Position numbers and translations under genes: made by a program. From Brachycybe producta (Eukaryota; Arthropoda; Diplopoda; Playtdesmida; Andrognathidae), in contig JAUPFP010000111.1 in assembly GCA_036925085.1 (NCBI GenBank), positions 124,001 to 188,000 on the forward strand: a DNA stretch of 64,000 bases, written 5' to 3'. The notes below the pieces were generated by a model. That model was not told where the DNA came from, searched no databases, and was given only the letters and a program-made list of their open reading frames with translations. This document shows positions 25,815-36,888 of this stretch, in pieces; positions within the stretch are counted from its first letter, which is position 1; every line of letters starts with the position of its first letter.

Positions 25815-28800
25815 GAATTTGAAGTTGAATTTGAAGTTAAAGTTGAAGTTGAATTTGAAGTTGAATTTGAAAATGAATTTGAAGTTGAATTTGAAGTTGA
25901 ATTTGAAGTTGAATTTGAAGTTGAATTTGAAGTTGAATTTGAAGTTGAATTTGAAGTTGAAGTTGAAATTGAAGTTGAAATTGAAGTTGAAATTAAAGTA
26001 GAAATTGAAGTTGAAGTGGAATTTGAAGTTGAATTTGAAGTTGAAGTTAAAGTAGAAGTTAATTTTTAAATTAAAGTTGAAGTTGAAGTTGAAGTTAAAG
26101 TTGAAATTAAAGTATAAGTTGAAGTGAAATATGAAGTTGAAATTGAAGTTAAAGTTCAAACTGAAGTTGATTTTGAAGTTGAATTTGAAGTTGAATTTGA
26201 AGTTGAATTTGAAGTTGAATTTGAAGTTGAATTTGAAGTTGAATTTGAAGTTGAATTTGAAGTTGAATTTGAAGTTGAATTTGAAGTTGAATTTGAAGTT
26301 GAATTTGAAATTGAATTTGAAGTCAAATTTGAAGTCGAATTTGAAGTCGAATTTGAAGTCGAATTTGAAGTCGAATTTGAAGTTGAATTTGAAGTTGAAT
26401 TTGAAGTTAAATTTGAAATTGAATTTGAAGTTAAATTTTAAGTTGAATTTGAAGTTGAATTTGAAGTTGAATTTGAAGTTGAATTTGAGGCTGAATTTGA
26501 AGTTGAATTTGAAGTTGAACTTGAAGTTGAATTTGAAGTTGAATTTGAAGTTGAAGTTGAATTTGAAGTTGAATTTGAAGTTGAAGTTAAAGTTGAAGTT
26601 AATTTGGAAATTAAAGTTGAAGTTGAAGTTGAAGTTAAAGTTGAAAATAAAGTATAAGTTGAAGTGAAATACGAAGTTGAAATTGAAGTTAAAGTTCAAA
26701 CTGAAGTTGAATTTGAAGTTAAAGTTCAAACTGAAGTTGAATTTGAAGTTGAATTTGAAGTTGAATTTGAAGTTGAATTTGAAGTTGAATTTGAAGTTGA
26801 ATTTGAAGTTGAATTTGAAGTTGAATTTGAAGTTGAATTTGAAGTTGAATTTGAAGTTGAATTTGAAGTTGAATTTGAAGTTGAATTTGAAGTTGAATTT
26901 GAAGTTGAATTTGAAGTTGAATTTGAAGTTGAATTTGAAGTTGAATTTGAAGTTGAATTTGAAGTAGATTTTGAAGTTGAATTTGAAGTTGTATTTGAAG
27001 TTGAAGTTAAAGTTGAAGCTCCTTTTGAAATTGAAGTTGAAGTTGAAGTTAAAGTTAAAGTTGAAAATAAAGTTAAAGTTAAAGTTGAAGTGGAATTTGA
27101 ATTTGAAGTGGAATTTGAATTTGAAGTTGAATTTGAAGTTGAATTTGAAGTTGAATTTGAAGTTTAGTTTGATGTTGAATTTGAAGTTGATTTTGAAGTT
27201 GAATTTGAAGTTGAATTTGAAGTTGAATTTGAAGTTGAACTTGAAGTTGAATTTGAAGTTCAATTTGAAGTTCAATTTAAAGTTCAATTTGAAGTTCAAT
27301 TTGAAGTCAAATTTGAAGTCGAAATTGAAGTCGAATTTGAATTCGAATTTGAAGTTGAATTTGAAGTTGAATTTGAAGTTGAATTTGAAGTTGAATTTGA
27401 AGTAGATTTTGAAGTTGAATTTGAAGTTGAATTTGAAGTTGAATTTGAAGTAGATTTTGAAGTTGAATTTGAAGTTGTATTTGAAGTTGAAGTTAAAGTT
27501 GAAGCTCCTTTTGAAATTGAAGTTGAAGTTGAAGTTAAAGTTAAAGTTGAAAATAAAGTTAAAGTTAAAGTTGAAGTGGAATTTGAATTTGAAGTGGAAT
27601 TTGAATTTGAAGTTGAATTTGAAGTTGAATTTGAAGTTGAATTTGAAGTTTAGTTTGATGTTGAATTTGAAGTTGATTTTGAAGTTGAATTTGAAGTTGA
27701 ATTTGAAGTTGAATTTGAAGTTGAATTTGAAGTTGAACTTGAAGTTGAATTTGAAGTTCAATTTGAAGTTCAATTTAAAGTTCAATTTGAAGTTCAATTT
27801 GAAGTCAAATTTGAAGTCGAAATTGAAGTCGAATTTGAATTCGAATTTGAAGTCGAATTTGAAGTTAAAGTTGAAGTTTATTTGGAAATTAAAGTTGAAG
27901 TTGAAGTTGAAGTTAAAGTTGAAAATAAAGTATAAGTTGAAGTGAAATACGAAGTTGAAATTGAAGTTAAAGTTCAAACTGAAGTTGAATTTGAAGTTGA
28001 ATTTGAAGTTAAAGTTGAATTTGAAGTTGAATTTGAAGTTGAATTTGAATTTGAAGTTGAAGTTGAAGTTGAATTTGATGTTGAATTTGAAGTTGAAGTT
28101 AAAGTTGAAGTTAATTTTGAAATTAAAGTTAAAGTTGAAGTTGAAGTTAAAGTTGAAATTAAAGTATAAGTTGAAGTGAAATATGAAGTTGAAATTAAAG
28201 TTAAAGTTCAAACTGAAGTTGAATTTGAAGTTGAATTTGAAGATGAATTTGAAGTTGAATTTGAAGTTGAGTTTGAAGTTAAATTTGAAGTTGAATTTGA
28301 AGTTGAATTTGAAGTTGAATTTGAAGTTGAATTTGAAGTTGAAGTTGAAGTTGAATTTGAAGTTGAATTTGAAATTGAATTTGAAGTCAAATTTGAAGTC
28401 GAATTTGAAGTCGAATTTGAAGTTGAGTTTGATGTTGAGTTTGAAGTTGATTTTGAAGTTGAATTTGAAGTTGAATTTGAAGTTGAACTTGAAGTTGAAT
28501 TTGAAGTTGAATTTGAAGTTCAATTTAAAGTTCAATTTGAAGTTCAATTTGAAGTTGAATTTGAAGTAGAATTTGAAGTTGAATTTGAATTTGAATTTGA
28601 AGTTGAATTTGAAGTTGAATTTGAAGTTGAATTTGGAATTGAATTTGAAGTCAAATTTGAAGTCGAATTTGAAGTCGAATTTGAAGTCGAATTTGAAGTC
28701 GAATTTGAAGTTGAGTTTGATGTTGAGTTTGAAGTTGATTTTGAAGTTGAATTTGAAGTTGAATTTGAAGTTGAACTTGAAGTTGAATTTGAAGTTGAAT

Positions 28801-31800
28801 TTGAAGTTCAATTTAAAGTTCAATTTGAAGTTCAATTTGAAGTTGAATTTGAAGTAGAATTTGAAGTTGAATTTGAATTTGAATTTGAAGTTGAATTTGA
28901 AGTTGAATTTGAAGTTGAATTTGGAATTGAATTTGAAGTCAAATTTGAAGTCGAATTTGAAGTCGAATTTGAAGTCGAATTTGAAGTCGAATTTGAAGTC
29001 GAATTTGAAGTTGAATTTGAAGTTGAATTTGAAGTTGAATTAGAAGTTGAATTTGAAGTCGAATTTGAAGTTGAATTTGAAGTTGAATTTGAAGTTGAAT
29101 TTGAAGTTGAATTTGAAGTTGAATTTGAAGTTGAATTTGAAGTTGAATTTGAAGTTGAATTTGAAGTTGAATTTGAAGTTGAATTTGAAGTTGAATTTGA
29201 AGTTGAATTTGAAGTAGATTTTGAAGTTGAATTTGAAGTTGTATTTGAAGTTGAAGTTAAAGTTGAAGCTCCTTTTGAAATTGAAGTTGAAGTTGAAGTT
29301 AAAGTTAAAGTTAAAGTTGAAAATAAAGTTAAAGTTAAAGTTGAAGTGGAATTTGAATTTGAAGTTGAATTTGATGTTGAATTTGAAGTTGAATTTGAAG
29401 TTTAGTTTGATGTTGAATTTGAAGTTGATTTTGAAGTTGAATTTGAAGTTGAATTTGAAGTTGAATTTGAAGTTGAACTTGAAGTTGAATTTGAAGTTCA
29501 ATTTGAAGTTCAATTTAAAGTTCAATTTGAAGTTCAATTTGAAGTCAAATTTGAAGTCGAAATTGAAGTCGAATTTGAATTCGAATTTGAAGTCGAATTT
29601 GAAGTCGAATTTGAAGTCGAATTTGAAGTCGAATTTGAAGTCGAATTTGAAGTCGAATTTGAAGTCGAATTTGAAGTTGAATTTGAAGTTGAATTTGAAG
29701 TTGAATTTGAAGTTGAATTTGAAGTTGAATTTGATGTTAAATTTGAAGTTGAATTTGAAGTTGAATTTGAAGTTGAAGTTGAATTTGAAGTTGAATTTGA
29801 AGTTGAATTTGAAGTTGAAGTTAAAGTTGAAGTTAATTTTGAAATTAAAGTTAAAGTTGAAGTTGAAGTTAAAGTTGAAATTAAAGTATAAGTTGAAGTG
29901 AAATATGAAGTTGAAATTGAAGTTAAAGTTCAAACTGAAGTTGAATTTGAAGTTGAATTTGAAAATGAATTTGAAGTTGAATTTGAAGTTGAGTTTGAAG
30001 TTAAATTTGAAGTTGAAGTTGAAGTTGATTTTGAAGTTGAATTTGAAGTTGAACTTGAAGTTCAATTTGAAGTTGAATTTGAAGTTCAATTTAAAGTTCA
30101 ATTTGAAGTTCAATTTGAAGTTGAATTTGAAGTAGAATTTGAAGTTGAATTTGAAGTTGAATTTGAAGTTGAATTTGAAGTTGAATTTGAAGTTGAATTT
30201 GAAGTTGAATTTGGAATTGGATTTGAAGTCAAATTTGAAGTCGAATTTGAAGTCGAATTTGAAGTCGAATTTGAAGTTGAATTTGAAGTTGAGTTTGATG
30301 TTGAGTTTGAAGTTGATTTTGAAGTTGAATTTGAAGTTGAATTTGAAGTTGAAGTTGAATTTGAAGTTGAATTTGAAGTTGAAGTTAAAGTTGAAGTTAA
30401 TTTGGAAATTAAAGTTGAAGTTGAAGTTGAAGTTAAAGTTGAAAATAAAGTATAAGTTGAAGTGAAATACGAAGTTGAAATTGAAGTTAAAGTTCAAACT
30501 GAAGTTGAATTTGAAGTTGAATTTGAAGTTGAATTTGAAGTTGAATTTGAAGTTGAATTTGAAGTTGAATTTGAAGTTGAATTTGAAGTTGAATTTGAAG
30601 TTGAATTTGAAGTTGAATTTGAAGTTGAATTTGAAGTTGAATTTGAAGTAGATATTGAAGTTGAATTTGAAGTTGTATTTGAAGTTGAAGTTAAAGTTGA
30701 AGCTCCTTTTGAAATTTAAGTTGAAGTTGAAGTTAAAGTTAAAGTTGAAAATAAAGTTAAAGTTAAAGTTGAAGTGAAATTTGAATTTGAAGTGGAATTT
30801 GAATTTGAAGTTGAATTTGAAGTTGAATTTGAAGTTGAATTTGAAGTTTAGTTTGATGTTGAATTTGAAGTTGATTTTGAAGTTGAATTTGAAGTTGAAT
30901 TTGAAGTTGAACTTGAAGTTGAATTTGAAGTTCAATTTGAAGTTCAATTTAAAGTTCAATTTGAAGTTCAATTTGAAGTCAAATTTGAAGTCGAAATTGA
31001 AGTCGAATTTGAATTCGAATTTGAAGTTGAATTTGAAGTTGAATTTGAAGTTGAATTTGAAGTTGAATTTGAAGTTGAATTTGAAGTAGATTTTGAAGTT
31101 GAATTTGAAGTTGTATTTGAAGTTGAAGTTAAAGTTGAAGCTCCTTTTGAAATTGAAGTTGAAGTTGAAGTTAAAGTTAAAGTTGAAAATAAAGTTAAAG
31201 TTAAAGTTGAAGTGGAATTTGAATTTGAAGTGGAATTTGAATTTGAAGTTGAATTTGAAGTTGAATTTGAAGTTGAATTTGAAGTTTAGTTTGATGTTGA
31301 ATTTGAAGTTGATTTTGAAGTTGAATTTGAAGTTGAATTTGAAGTTGAACTTGAAGTTGAATTTGAAGTTCAATTTGAAGTTCAATTTAAAGTTCAATTT
31401 GAAGTTCAATTTGAAGTCAAATTTGAAGTCGAAATTGAAGTCGAATTTGAATTCGAATTTGAAGTTGAATTTGAAGTTGAATTTGAAGTTGAATTTGAAG
31501 TTGAATTTGAAGTAGATTTTGAAGTTGAATTTGAAGTTGTATTTGAAGTTGAAGTTAAAGTTGAAGCTCCTTTTGAAATTGAAGTTGAAGTTGAAGTTAA
31601 AGTTAAAGATGAAAATAAAGTTAAAGTTAAAGTTGAAGTGGAATTTGAATTTGAAGTGGAATTTGAATTTGAAGTTGAATTTGAAGTTGAATTTGAAGTT
31701 GAATTTGAAGTTTAGTTTGATGTTGAATTTGAAGTTGATTTTGAAGTTGAATTTGAAGTTGAATTTGAAGTTGAATTTGAAGTTGAACTTGAAGTAGAAT

Positions 31801-33980
31801 TTGAAGTTCAATTTGAAGTTCAATTTAAAGTTCAATTTGAAGTTCAATTTGAAGTCAAATTTGAAGTCGAAATTGAAGTCGAATTTGAATTCGAATTTGA
31901 AGTCGAATTTGAAGTTAAAGTTGAAGTTAATTTGGAAATTAAAGTTGAAGTTGAAGTTGAAGTTAAAGTTGAAAATAATGTATAAGTTGAAGTGAAATAC
32001 GAAGTTGAAATTGAAGTTAAAGTTCAAACTGAAGTTGAATTTGAAGTTGAATTTGAAGTTAAAGTTGAATTTGAAGTTAAAGTTGAATTTGAAGTTGAAT
32101 TTGAATTTAAATTTGAAGTTGAAGTTGAATTTGATGTTGAATTTGAAGTTGAATTTGAAGTTGAAGTTAAAGTTGAAGTTAATTTTGAAATTAATGTTAA
32201 AGTTGAAGTTGAAGTTAAAGTTGAAATTAAAGTATAAGTTGAAGTGAAATATGAAGTTGAAATTAAAGTTAAAGTTCAAACTGAAGTTGAATTTGAAGTT
32301 GAATTTGAAGATGAATTTGAAGTTGAATTTGAAGTTGAGTTTGAAGTTAAATTTGAAGTTGAATTTGAAGTTGAATTTGAAGTTGAATTTGAAGTTGAAG
32401 TTGAAGTTGAATTTGAAGTTGAATTTGAAATTGAATTTGAAGTCAAATTTGAAGTCGAATTTGAAGTCGAATTTGAAGTTGAGTTTGATGTTGAGTTTGA
32501 AGTTGATTTTGAAGTTGAATTTGAAGTTGAATATGAAGTTGAACTTGAAGTTGAATTTGAAGTTGAATTTGAAGTTCAATTTAAAGTTCAATTTGAAGTT
32601 CAATTTGAAGTTGAATTTGAAGTAGAATTTGAAGTTGAATTTGAAGTTGAATTTGAAGTTGAATTTGAAGTTGAATTTGGAATTGAATTTGAAGTCAAAT
32701 TTGAAGTCGAATTTGAAGTCGAATTTGAAGTCGAATTTGAAGTCGAATTTGAAGTCGAATTTGAAGTCGAATTTGAAGTTGAATTTGAAGTTGAATTAGA
32801 AGTTGAATTTGAAGTCGAATTTGAAGTTGAATTTGAAGTTGAATTTGAAGTTGAATTTGAAGTTGAATTTGAAGTTGAATTTGAAGTTGAATTTGAAGTT
32901 GAATTTGAAGTTGAATTTGAAGTTGAATTTGAAGTTGAATTTGAAGTTGAATTTGAAGTTGAATTTGAAGTTGAATTTGAAGTTGAATTTGAAGTTGAAT
33001 TTGAAGTTGAACTTGAAGTTGAATTTGAAGTTGAAGTTGAATTTGAAGTTGAATTTGAAGTTGAATTTGAAGTAGATTTTGAAGTTGAATTTGAAGTTGT
33101 ATTTGAAGTTGAAGTTAAAGTTGAAGCTCCTTTTGAAATTGAAGTTGAAGTTGAAGTTAAAGTTAAAGTTGAAAATAAAGTTAAAGTTAAAGTTGAAGTG
33201 GAATTTGAATTTGAAGTTGAATTTGATGTTGAATTTGAAGTTGAATTTGAAGTTTAGTTTGATGTTGAATTTGAAGTTGATTTTGAAGTTGAATTTGAAG
33301 TTGAATTTGAAGTTGAATTTGAAGTTGAACTTGAAGTTGAATTTGAAGTTCAATTTGAAGTTCAATTTAAAGTTCAATTTGAAGTTCAATTTGAAGTTGA
33401 ATTTGAAGTAGAATTTGAAGTTGAATTTGAAGTTGAATTTGAAGTTGAATTTGAAGTTGAATTTGGAATTGAATTTGAAGTCAAATTTGAAGTCGAATTT
33501 GAAGTTGAATTTGAAGTTGAATTTGAAGTTGAATTTGAAGTTGAATTTGAAGTTGAATTTGAAGTTGAATTTGAAGTTGAATTTGATGTTAAATTTGAAG
33601 TTGAATTTGAAGTTGAATTTGAAGTTGAAGTTGAATTTGAAGTTGAATTTGAAGTTGAATTTGAAGTTGAAGTTAAAGTTGAAGTTAATTTTGAAATTAA
33701 AGTTAAAGTTGAAGTTGAAGTTAAAGTTGAAATTAAAGTATAAGTTGAAGTGAAATATGAAGTTGAAATTGAAGTTAAAGTTCAAACTGAAGTTGAATTT
33801 GAAGTTGAATTTGAAGATGAATTTGAAGTTGAATTTGAAGTTGAGTTTGAAGTTAAATTTGAAGTTGAAGTTGAAGTTGAATTTGAAGTTGAATTTGAAG
33901 TTGAATTTGAAGTTGAATTTTAAGTTGAATTTGAAGTTGAAGTTGAAGTTAAATTTGAAGTTGAATTTGAAATTGAGTTT

Positions 33981-34070
33981 GAAGTCGAATTTGAAGTCGA
34001 ATTTGAAGTCGAATTTGAAGTCGAATTTGAAGTCGAATTTGAAGTCGAATTTGAAGTCGAATTTGAAGTC
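33981..34070 (+). repeat. CpG-bearing run of GAAGTC/GAATTT dimers
   Basis: Eight consecutive GAAGTC units at 12-bp spacing, each forming TCGA with the next GAATTT. It follows a GAGTTT variant. Confidence 0.9.
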
Positions 34071-35967
34071 GAATTTGAAGTTGAATTTGAAGTTGAATTT
34101 GAAGTTGAATTTGAAGTTGAATTTGAAGTTGAATTTGAAGTTGAACTTGAAGTTGAATTTGAAGTTGAATTTGAAGTTGAATTTGAAGTCGAATTTGAAG
34201 TTGAATTTGAAGTTGAATTTGAAGTTGAACTTGAAGTTGAATTTGAAGTTGAATTTGAAGTTCAATTTAAAGTTCAATTTGAAGTTCAATTTGAAGTTGA
34301 ATTTGAAGTAGAATTTGAAGTTGAATTTGAAGTTGAATTTGAAGTTGAATTTGAAGTTGAATTTGGAATTGAATTTGAAGTCAAATTTGAAGTCGAATTT
34401 GAAGTCGAATTTGAAGTCGAATTTGAAGTCGAATTTGAAGTCGAATTTGAAGTCGAATTTGAAGTTGAATTTGAAGTTGAATTAGAAGTTGAATTTGAAG
34501 TCGAATTTGAAGTTGAATTTGAAGTTGAATTTGAAGTTGAATTTGAAGTTGAATTTGAAGTTGAATTTGAAGTTGAATTTGAAGTTGAATTTGAAGTTGA
34601 ATTTGAAGTTGAATTTGAAGTTGAATTTGAAGTTGAATTTGAAGTTGAATTTGAAGTTGAATTTGAAGTTGAATTTGAAGTTGAACTTGAAGTCGAATTT
34701 GAAGTCGAATTTGAAGTCGAATTTGAAGTCGAATTTGAAGTCGAATTTGAAGTTGAATTTGAAGTTGAATTTGAAGTTGAATTAGAAGTTGAATTTGAAG
34801 TTGAATTTGAAGTTGAAGTTGAATTTGAATTTGAAGTTAAAGTTGAAGTTGAATTTGAAGTTGAATTTGGAATTGAATTTGAAGTCAAATTTGAAGTCGA
34901 ATTTGAAGTCGAATTTGAAGTCGAATTTGAAGTCGAATTTGAAGTCGAATTTGAAGTTGAATTTGAAGTTGAATTTGAAGTTGAATTAGAAGTTGAATTT
35001 GAAGTTGAATTTGAAGTTGAATTTGAAGTTGAATTTGAAGTTGAATTTGAAGTTGAATTTGAAGTTGAATTTGAAGTTGAATTTGAAGTTGAATTTGAAG
35101 TTGAATTTGAAGTTGAACTTGAAGTTGAATTTGAAGTTGAAGTTGAATTTGAAGTTGAATTTGAAGTTGAATTTGAAGTAGATTTTGAAGTTGAATTTGA
35201 AGTTGTATTTGAAGTTGAAGTTAAAGTTGAAGCTCCTTTTGAAATTGAAGTTGAAGTTGAAGTTAAAGTTAAAGTTGAAAATAAAGTTAAAGTTAAAGTT
35301 GAAGTGGAATTTAAATTTGAAGTTGAATTTGATGTTGAATTTGAAGTTGAATTTGAAGTTTAGTTTGATGTTGAATTTGAAGTTGATTTTGAAGTTGAAT
35401 TTGAAGTTGAATTTGAAGTTGAATTTGAAGTTGAACTTGAAGTTGAATTTGAAGTTCAATTTGAAGTTCAATTTAAAGTTCAATTTGAAGTTCAATTTGA
35501 AGTCAAATTTGAAGTCGAAATTGAAGTCGAATTTGAATTCGAATTTGAAGTCAAATTTGAAGTCGAATTTGAAGTCGAATTTGAAGTCGAATTTGAAGTT
35601 GAATTTGAAGTTGAATTTGAAGTTGAATTTGAAGTTGAATTTGAAGTTGAATTTGAAGTTGAATTTGAAGTTGAATTTGATGTTAAATTTGAAGTTGAAT
35701 TTGAAGTTGAATTTGAAGTTGAAGTTGAATTTGAAGTTGAATTTGAAGTTGAATTTGAAGTTGAAGTTAAAGTTGAAGTTAATTTTGAAATTAAAGTTAA
35801 AGTTGAAGTTGAAGTTAAAGTTGAAATTAAAGTATAAGTTGAAGTGAAATATGAAGTTGAAATTGAAGTTAAAGTTCAAACTGAAGTTGAATTTGAAGTT
35901 GAATTTGAAGATGAATTTGAAGTTGAATTTGAAGTTGAGTTTGAAGTTAAATTTGAAGTTGAAGTTG

Positions 35968-35971
35968 AAGT
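35968..35971. repeat. Target-site duplication, left copy (AAGT)
   Basis: AAGT immediately precedes the 5' LTR and is repeated directly after the 3' LTR. Joining the flanks through one AAGT restores an unbroken hexamer register. AAGT is common in the satellite, so the match alone is weak, but the register argument supports it. Confidence 0.8.
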
Positions 35972-35982
35972 TGTGACGACCC

Positions 35983-36062
35983 AGTTCTGCTCCTTTTGGT
36001 GCAGAACTAAAACCCATGTCGTCTGCTAGGCACTTGTCAAATTCATTGCCAAGCAGACGACA
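35983..36062. promoter_or_regulatory. Two perfect inverted repeats at the start of U3
   Basis: The first has arms AGTTCTGC (35983-35990) and GCAGAACT (36001-36008) with a 10-nt loop. The second has 11-bp arms TGTCGTCTGCT (36017-36027) and AGCAGACGACA (36052-36062). The second stem continues past one A-A mismatch with GGCA/TGCC. Both are unchanged in the 3' LTR. Their place upstream of the TATA box suits factor-binding dyads. They could also fold in RNA at the 3' end of the transcript. Function is inferred. Confidence 0.6.
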
Positions 36063-36088
36063 AAATGGCCAGCAAGGGTCCCTGTCCT

Positions 36089-36112
36089 CCCCCAGGTGGA
36101 GCAGCCTGGGGG
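36089..36112. promoter_or_regulatory. Inverted repeat abutting the TATA box
   Basis: CCCCCAGG and CCTGGGGG arms separated by 8 nt, ending 2 bp before TATATAA. A GC-rich dyad at this place may bind a transcription factor. It is conserved in the 3' LTR. Confidence 0.5.
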
Positions 36113-36114
36113 TG

Positions 36115-36121
36115 TATATAA
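36115..36121 (+). promoter_or_regulatory. TATA box of the 5' LTR promoter
   Basis: TATATAA lies directly after an 8-bp inverted repeat (CCCCCAGG/CCTGGGGG, 36089-36112). It is placed early in the LTR, as expected for a U3 promoter driving the genomic RNA, and is conserved at 48387-48393. Confidence 0.75.
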
Positions 36122-36204
36122 TGGCGGCGGCCATTGTATACTGGACAGTGGAAGTGAAACCCTTGATGTGTATGCATGTGTTGGATGCTTCATCTTAATC
36201 AACA

Positions 36205-36348
36205 GGTGGCCAAGATGGCCACCATTCATCTTTTGTCTTTGTTTGGATAAAGAGGTTAATGACCTCCTCTCCTGGCTGAATGAGCCAGGAGATCCATCTC
36301 TAATTGCATCTATTTATTTGCCTCTCTGCTGGTTATTTAACCAGCAGA
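36205..36348. other. Three hairpin-forming inverted repeats in the transcribed part of the LTR
   Basis: GGTGGCCA/TGGCCACC (36205-36223, 3-nt loop), TCTCCTGGCT/AGCCAGGAGA (36268-36292, 5-nt loop) and TCTGCTGGTTA/TAACCAGCAGA (36325-36348, 2-nt spacer) are perfect. They lie between the TATA box and AATAAA, so they should be present in both ends of the RNA if transcription starts near 36145. All are unchanged at +12,272 bp. Confidence 0.6.
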
Positions 36349-36392
36349 TATTGTCTTCACTTATAGTGAGTGTTTTTGTTTATTCTTCATTG

Positions 36393-36398
36393 AATAAA
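36393..36398 (+). terminator. Polyadenylation signal in the 5' LTR
   Basis: AATAAA about 270 bp after the TATA box. In the 3' LTR the same signal would end the transcript. In the 5' copy it lies in the transcribed part and would have to be bypassed. Confidence 0.65.
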
Positions 36399-36809
36399 TC
36401 TATTCTTATTATTTTCACTCTCTACAACCACTGTGTCCGTGTCTGTTAATATTTGCTTTAATAATTACTGGGGAAGTTACCGCGGGGAGGGTGGCGGTTC
36501 TCGGCTGGGGTTGCCACCCACCACCGTCCTGTTTTCGGCATGTTCATCATCGTGTCGGCCGGTGCTTCGCGCGCGGTTTGTCCACGGTAGGATTCATCGG
36601 GAATCTACCGTGGATTCCACGTCTTGTTCGGCGGTCTTCGTCCGTCGAGTTGCGGCGTGGAGGATCCTCCGATCGGCGCTACCCGTGGCACGGACGGGTG
36701 CAAGAGGAGGGCTGGCCAGCGCTTCGACCCGTCCCAAGGAGGGTCAGCGACGGTAAGTTGGTTCGAATTTGCCGTAGGTATTGTAGCGACCAAGTCGGTT
36801 CGTTACAAT

Positions 36810-36830
36810 TGGTGGAGGCGCCGGGTAGCG
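36810..36830 (+). other. Putative tRNA primer-binding site
   Basis: TGGTGGAGGCGCCGGG starts two bases after the LTR. A PBS should start with TGG, the complement of the tRNA CCA end, and here TGG occurs at 36810 and at 36813. From 36813, TGGAGGCGCCG would pair with a 3' end like that of threonine tRNA (acceptor strand beginning GGCGCCG). The match to any given tRNA was judged from general knowledge and not searched, so the primer identity is tentative. Confidence 0.6.
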
Positions 36831-36835
36831 CTACC
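36824..36835. other. 12-bp perfect palindrome at the PBS
   Basis: GGTAGCGCTACC is fully self-complementary and overlaps the 3' edge of the putative primer-binding site. In retroviral RNAs short palindromes near the PBS seed genome dimerisation. That role here is inference. Confidence 0.45.
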
Positions 36836-36888
36836 ACCAGCCTCTCTTGTGCGGTCGGTTTGACCGGAGTCGTGTGGTGCCGGTAGGG

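Larger units (their letters stand above)
20961..29040 (+). repeat. Higher-order tandem duplication, unit about 4,035 bp (two copies)
   Basis: Landmarks recur at a fixed 4,035-bp offset: the CAATTG phase-break (20961 and 24996), blocks at 20992/25027, 21406/25441 and 22089/26124, and even the single variant GAAAATG near 21837 and 25872. Later in the unit the offset grows to 4,047, 4,059 and then 4,359 bp, which implies small insertions of whole 12-mers and one of about 300 bp in the second copy. A related but shorter unit lies upstream from about 18120, offset 2,841 bp from the first copy. Confidence 0.82.
1..35971 (+). repeat. Hexamer/12-mer satellite array, left part
   Basis: Continuous tandem array of hexamers, mainly GAATTT alternating with GAAGTT, so the effective unit is 12 bp. 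Recurrent variant hexamers are GAAGTC, GAAATT, AAAGTT, CAATTT, GAACTT, GATGTT, GTATTT and GAGTTT. The plus strand is nearly free of cytosine apart from these variants. Hexamer phase holds for kilobases with only rare slips. The order of variants repeats over long distances, so the array has higher-order structure. No gene, RNA gene or mobile element other than the one at its right edge is visible. Long stop-free frames encode only alternating dipeptides (EF/EV, KL/NL, NF/KF, SN/ST) and follow from a stop-free hexamer. Confidence 0.97.
35972..36807 (+). repeat. 5' LTR (836 bp)
   Basis: Begins TGTGACGACC and ends GTTACA. It is repeated at 48244-49079 with equal length and 8 substitutions by eye (about 99 per cent identity). 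It contains a TATA box at 36115, AATAAA at 36393, several perfect inverted repeats, and a GTAAGT splice-donor-like site at 36753. The U3/R/U5 borders cannot be placed exactly. Transcription should start about 25-35 bp after the TATA box, and poly(A) addition should follow AATAAA. Confidence 0.96.

Noticed and set aside
36433-36886. Small open frames of about 60-130 codons in both LTRs
   Set aside because: They are in overlapping frames, lack domains, occur identically in both LTRs as expected of non-coding repeats, and cross functional landmarks such as the PBS.
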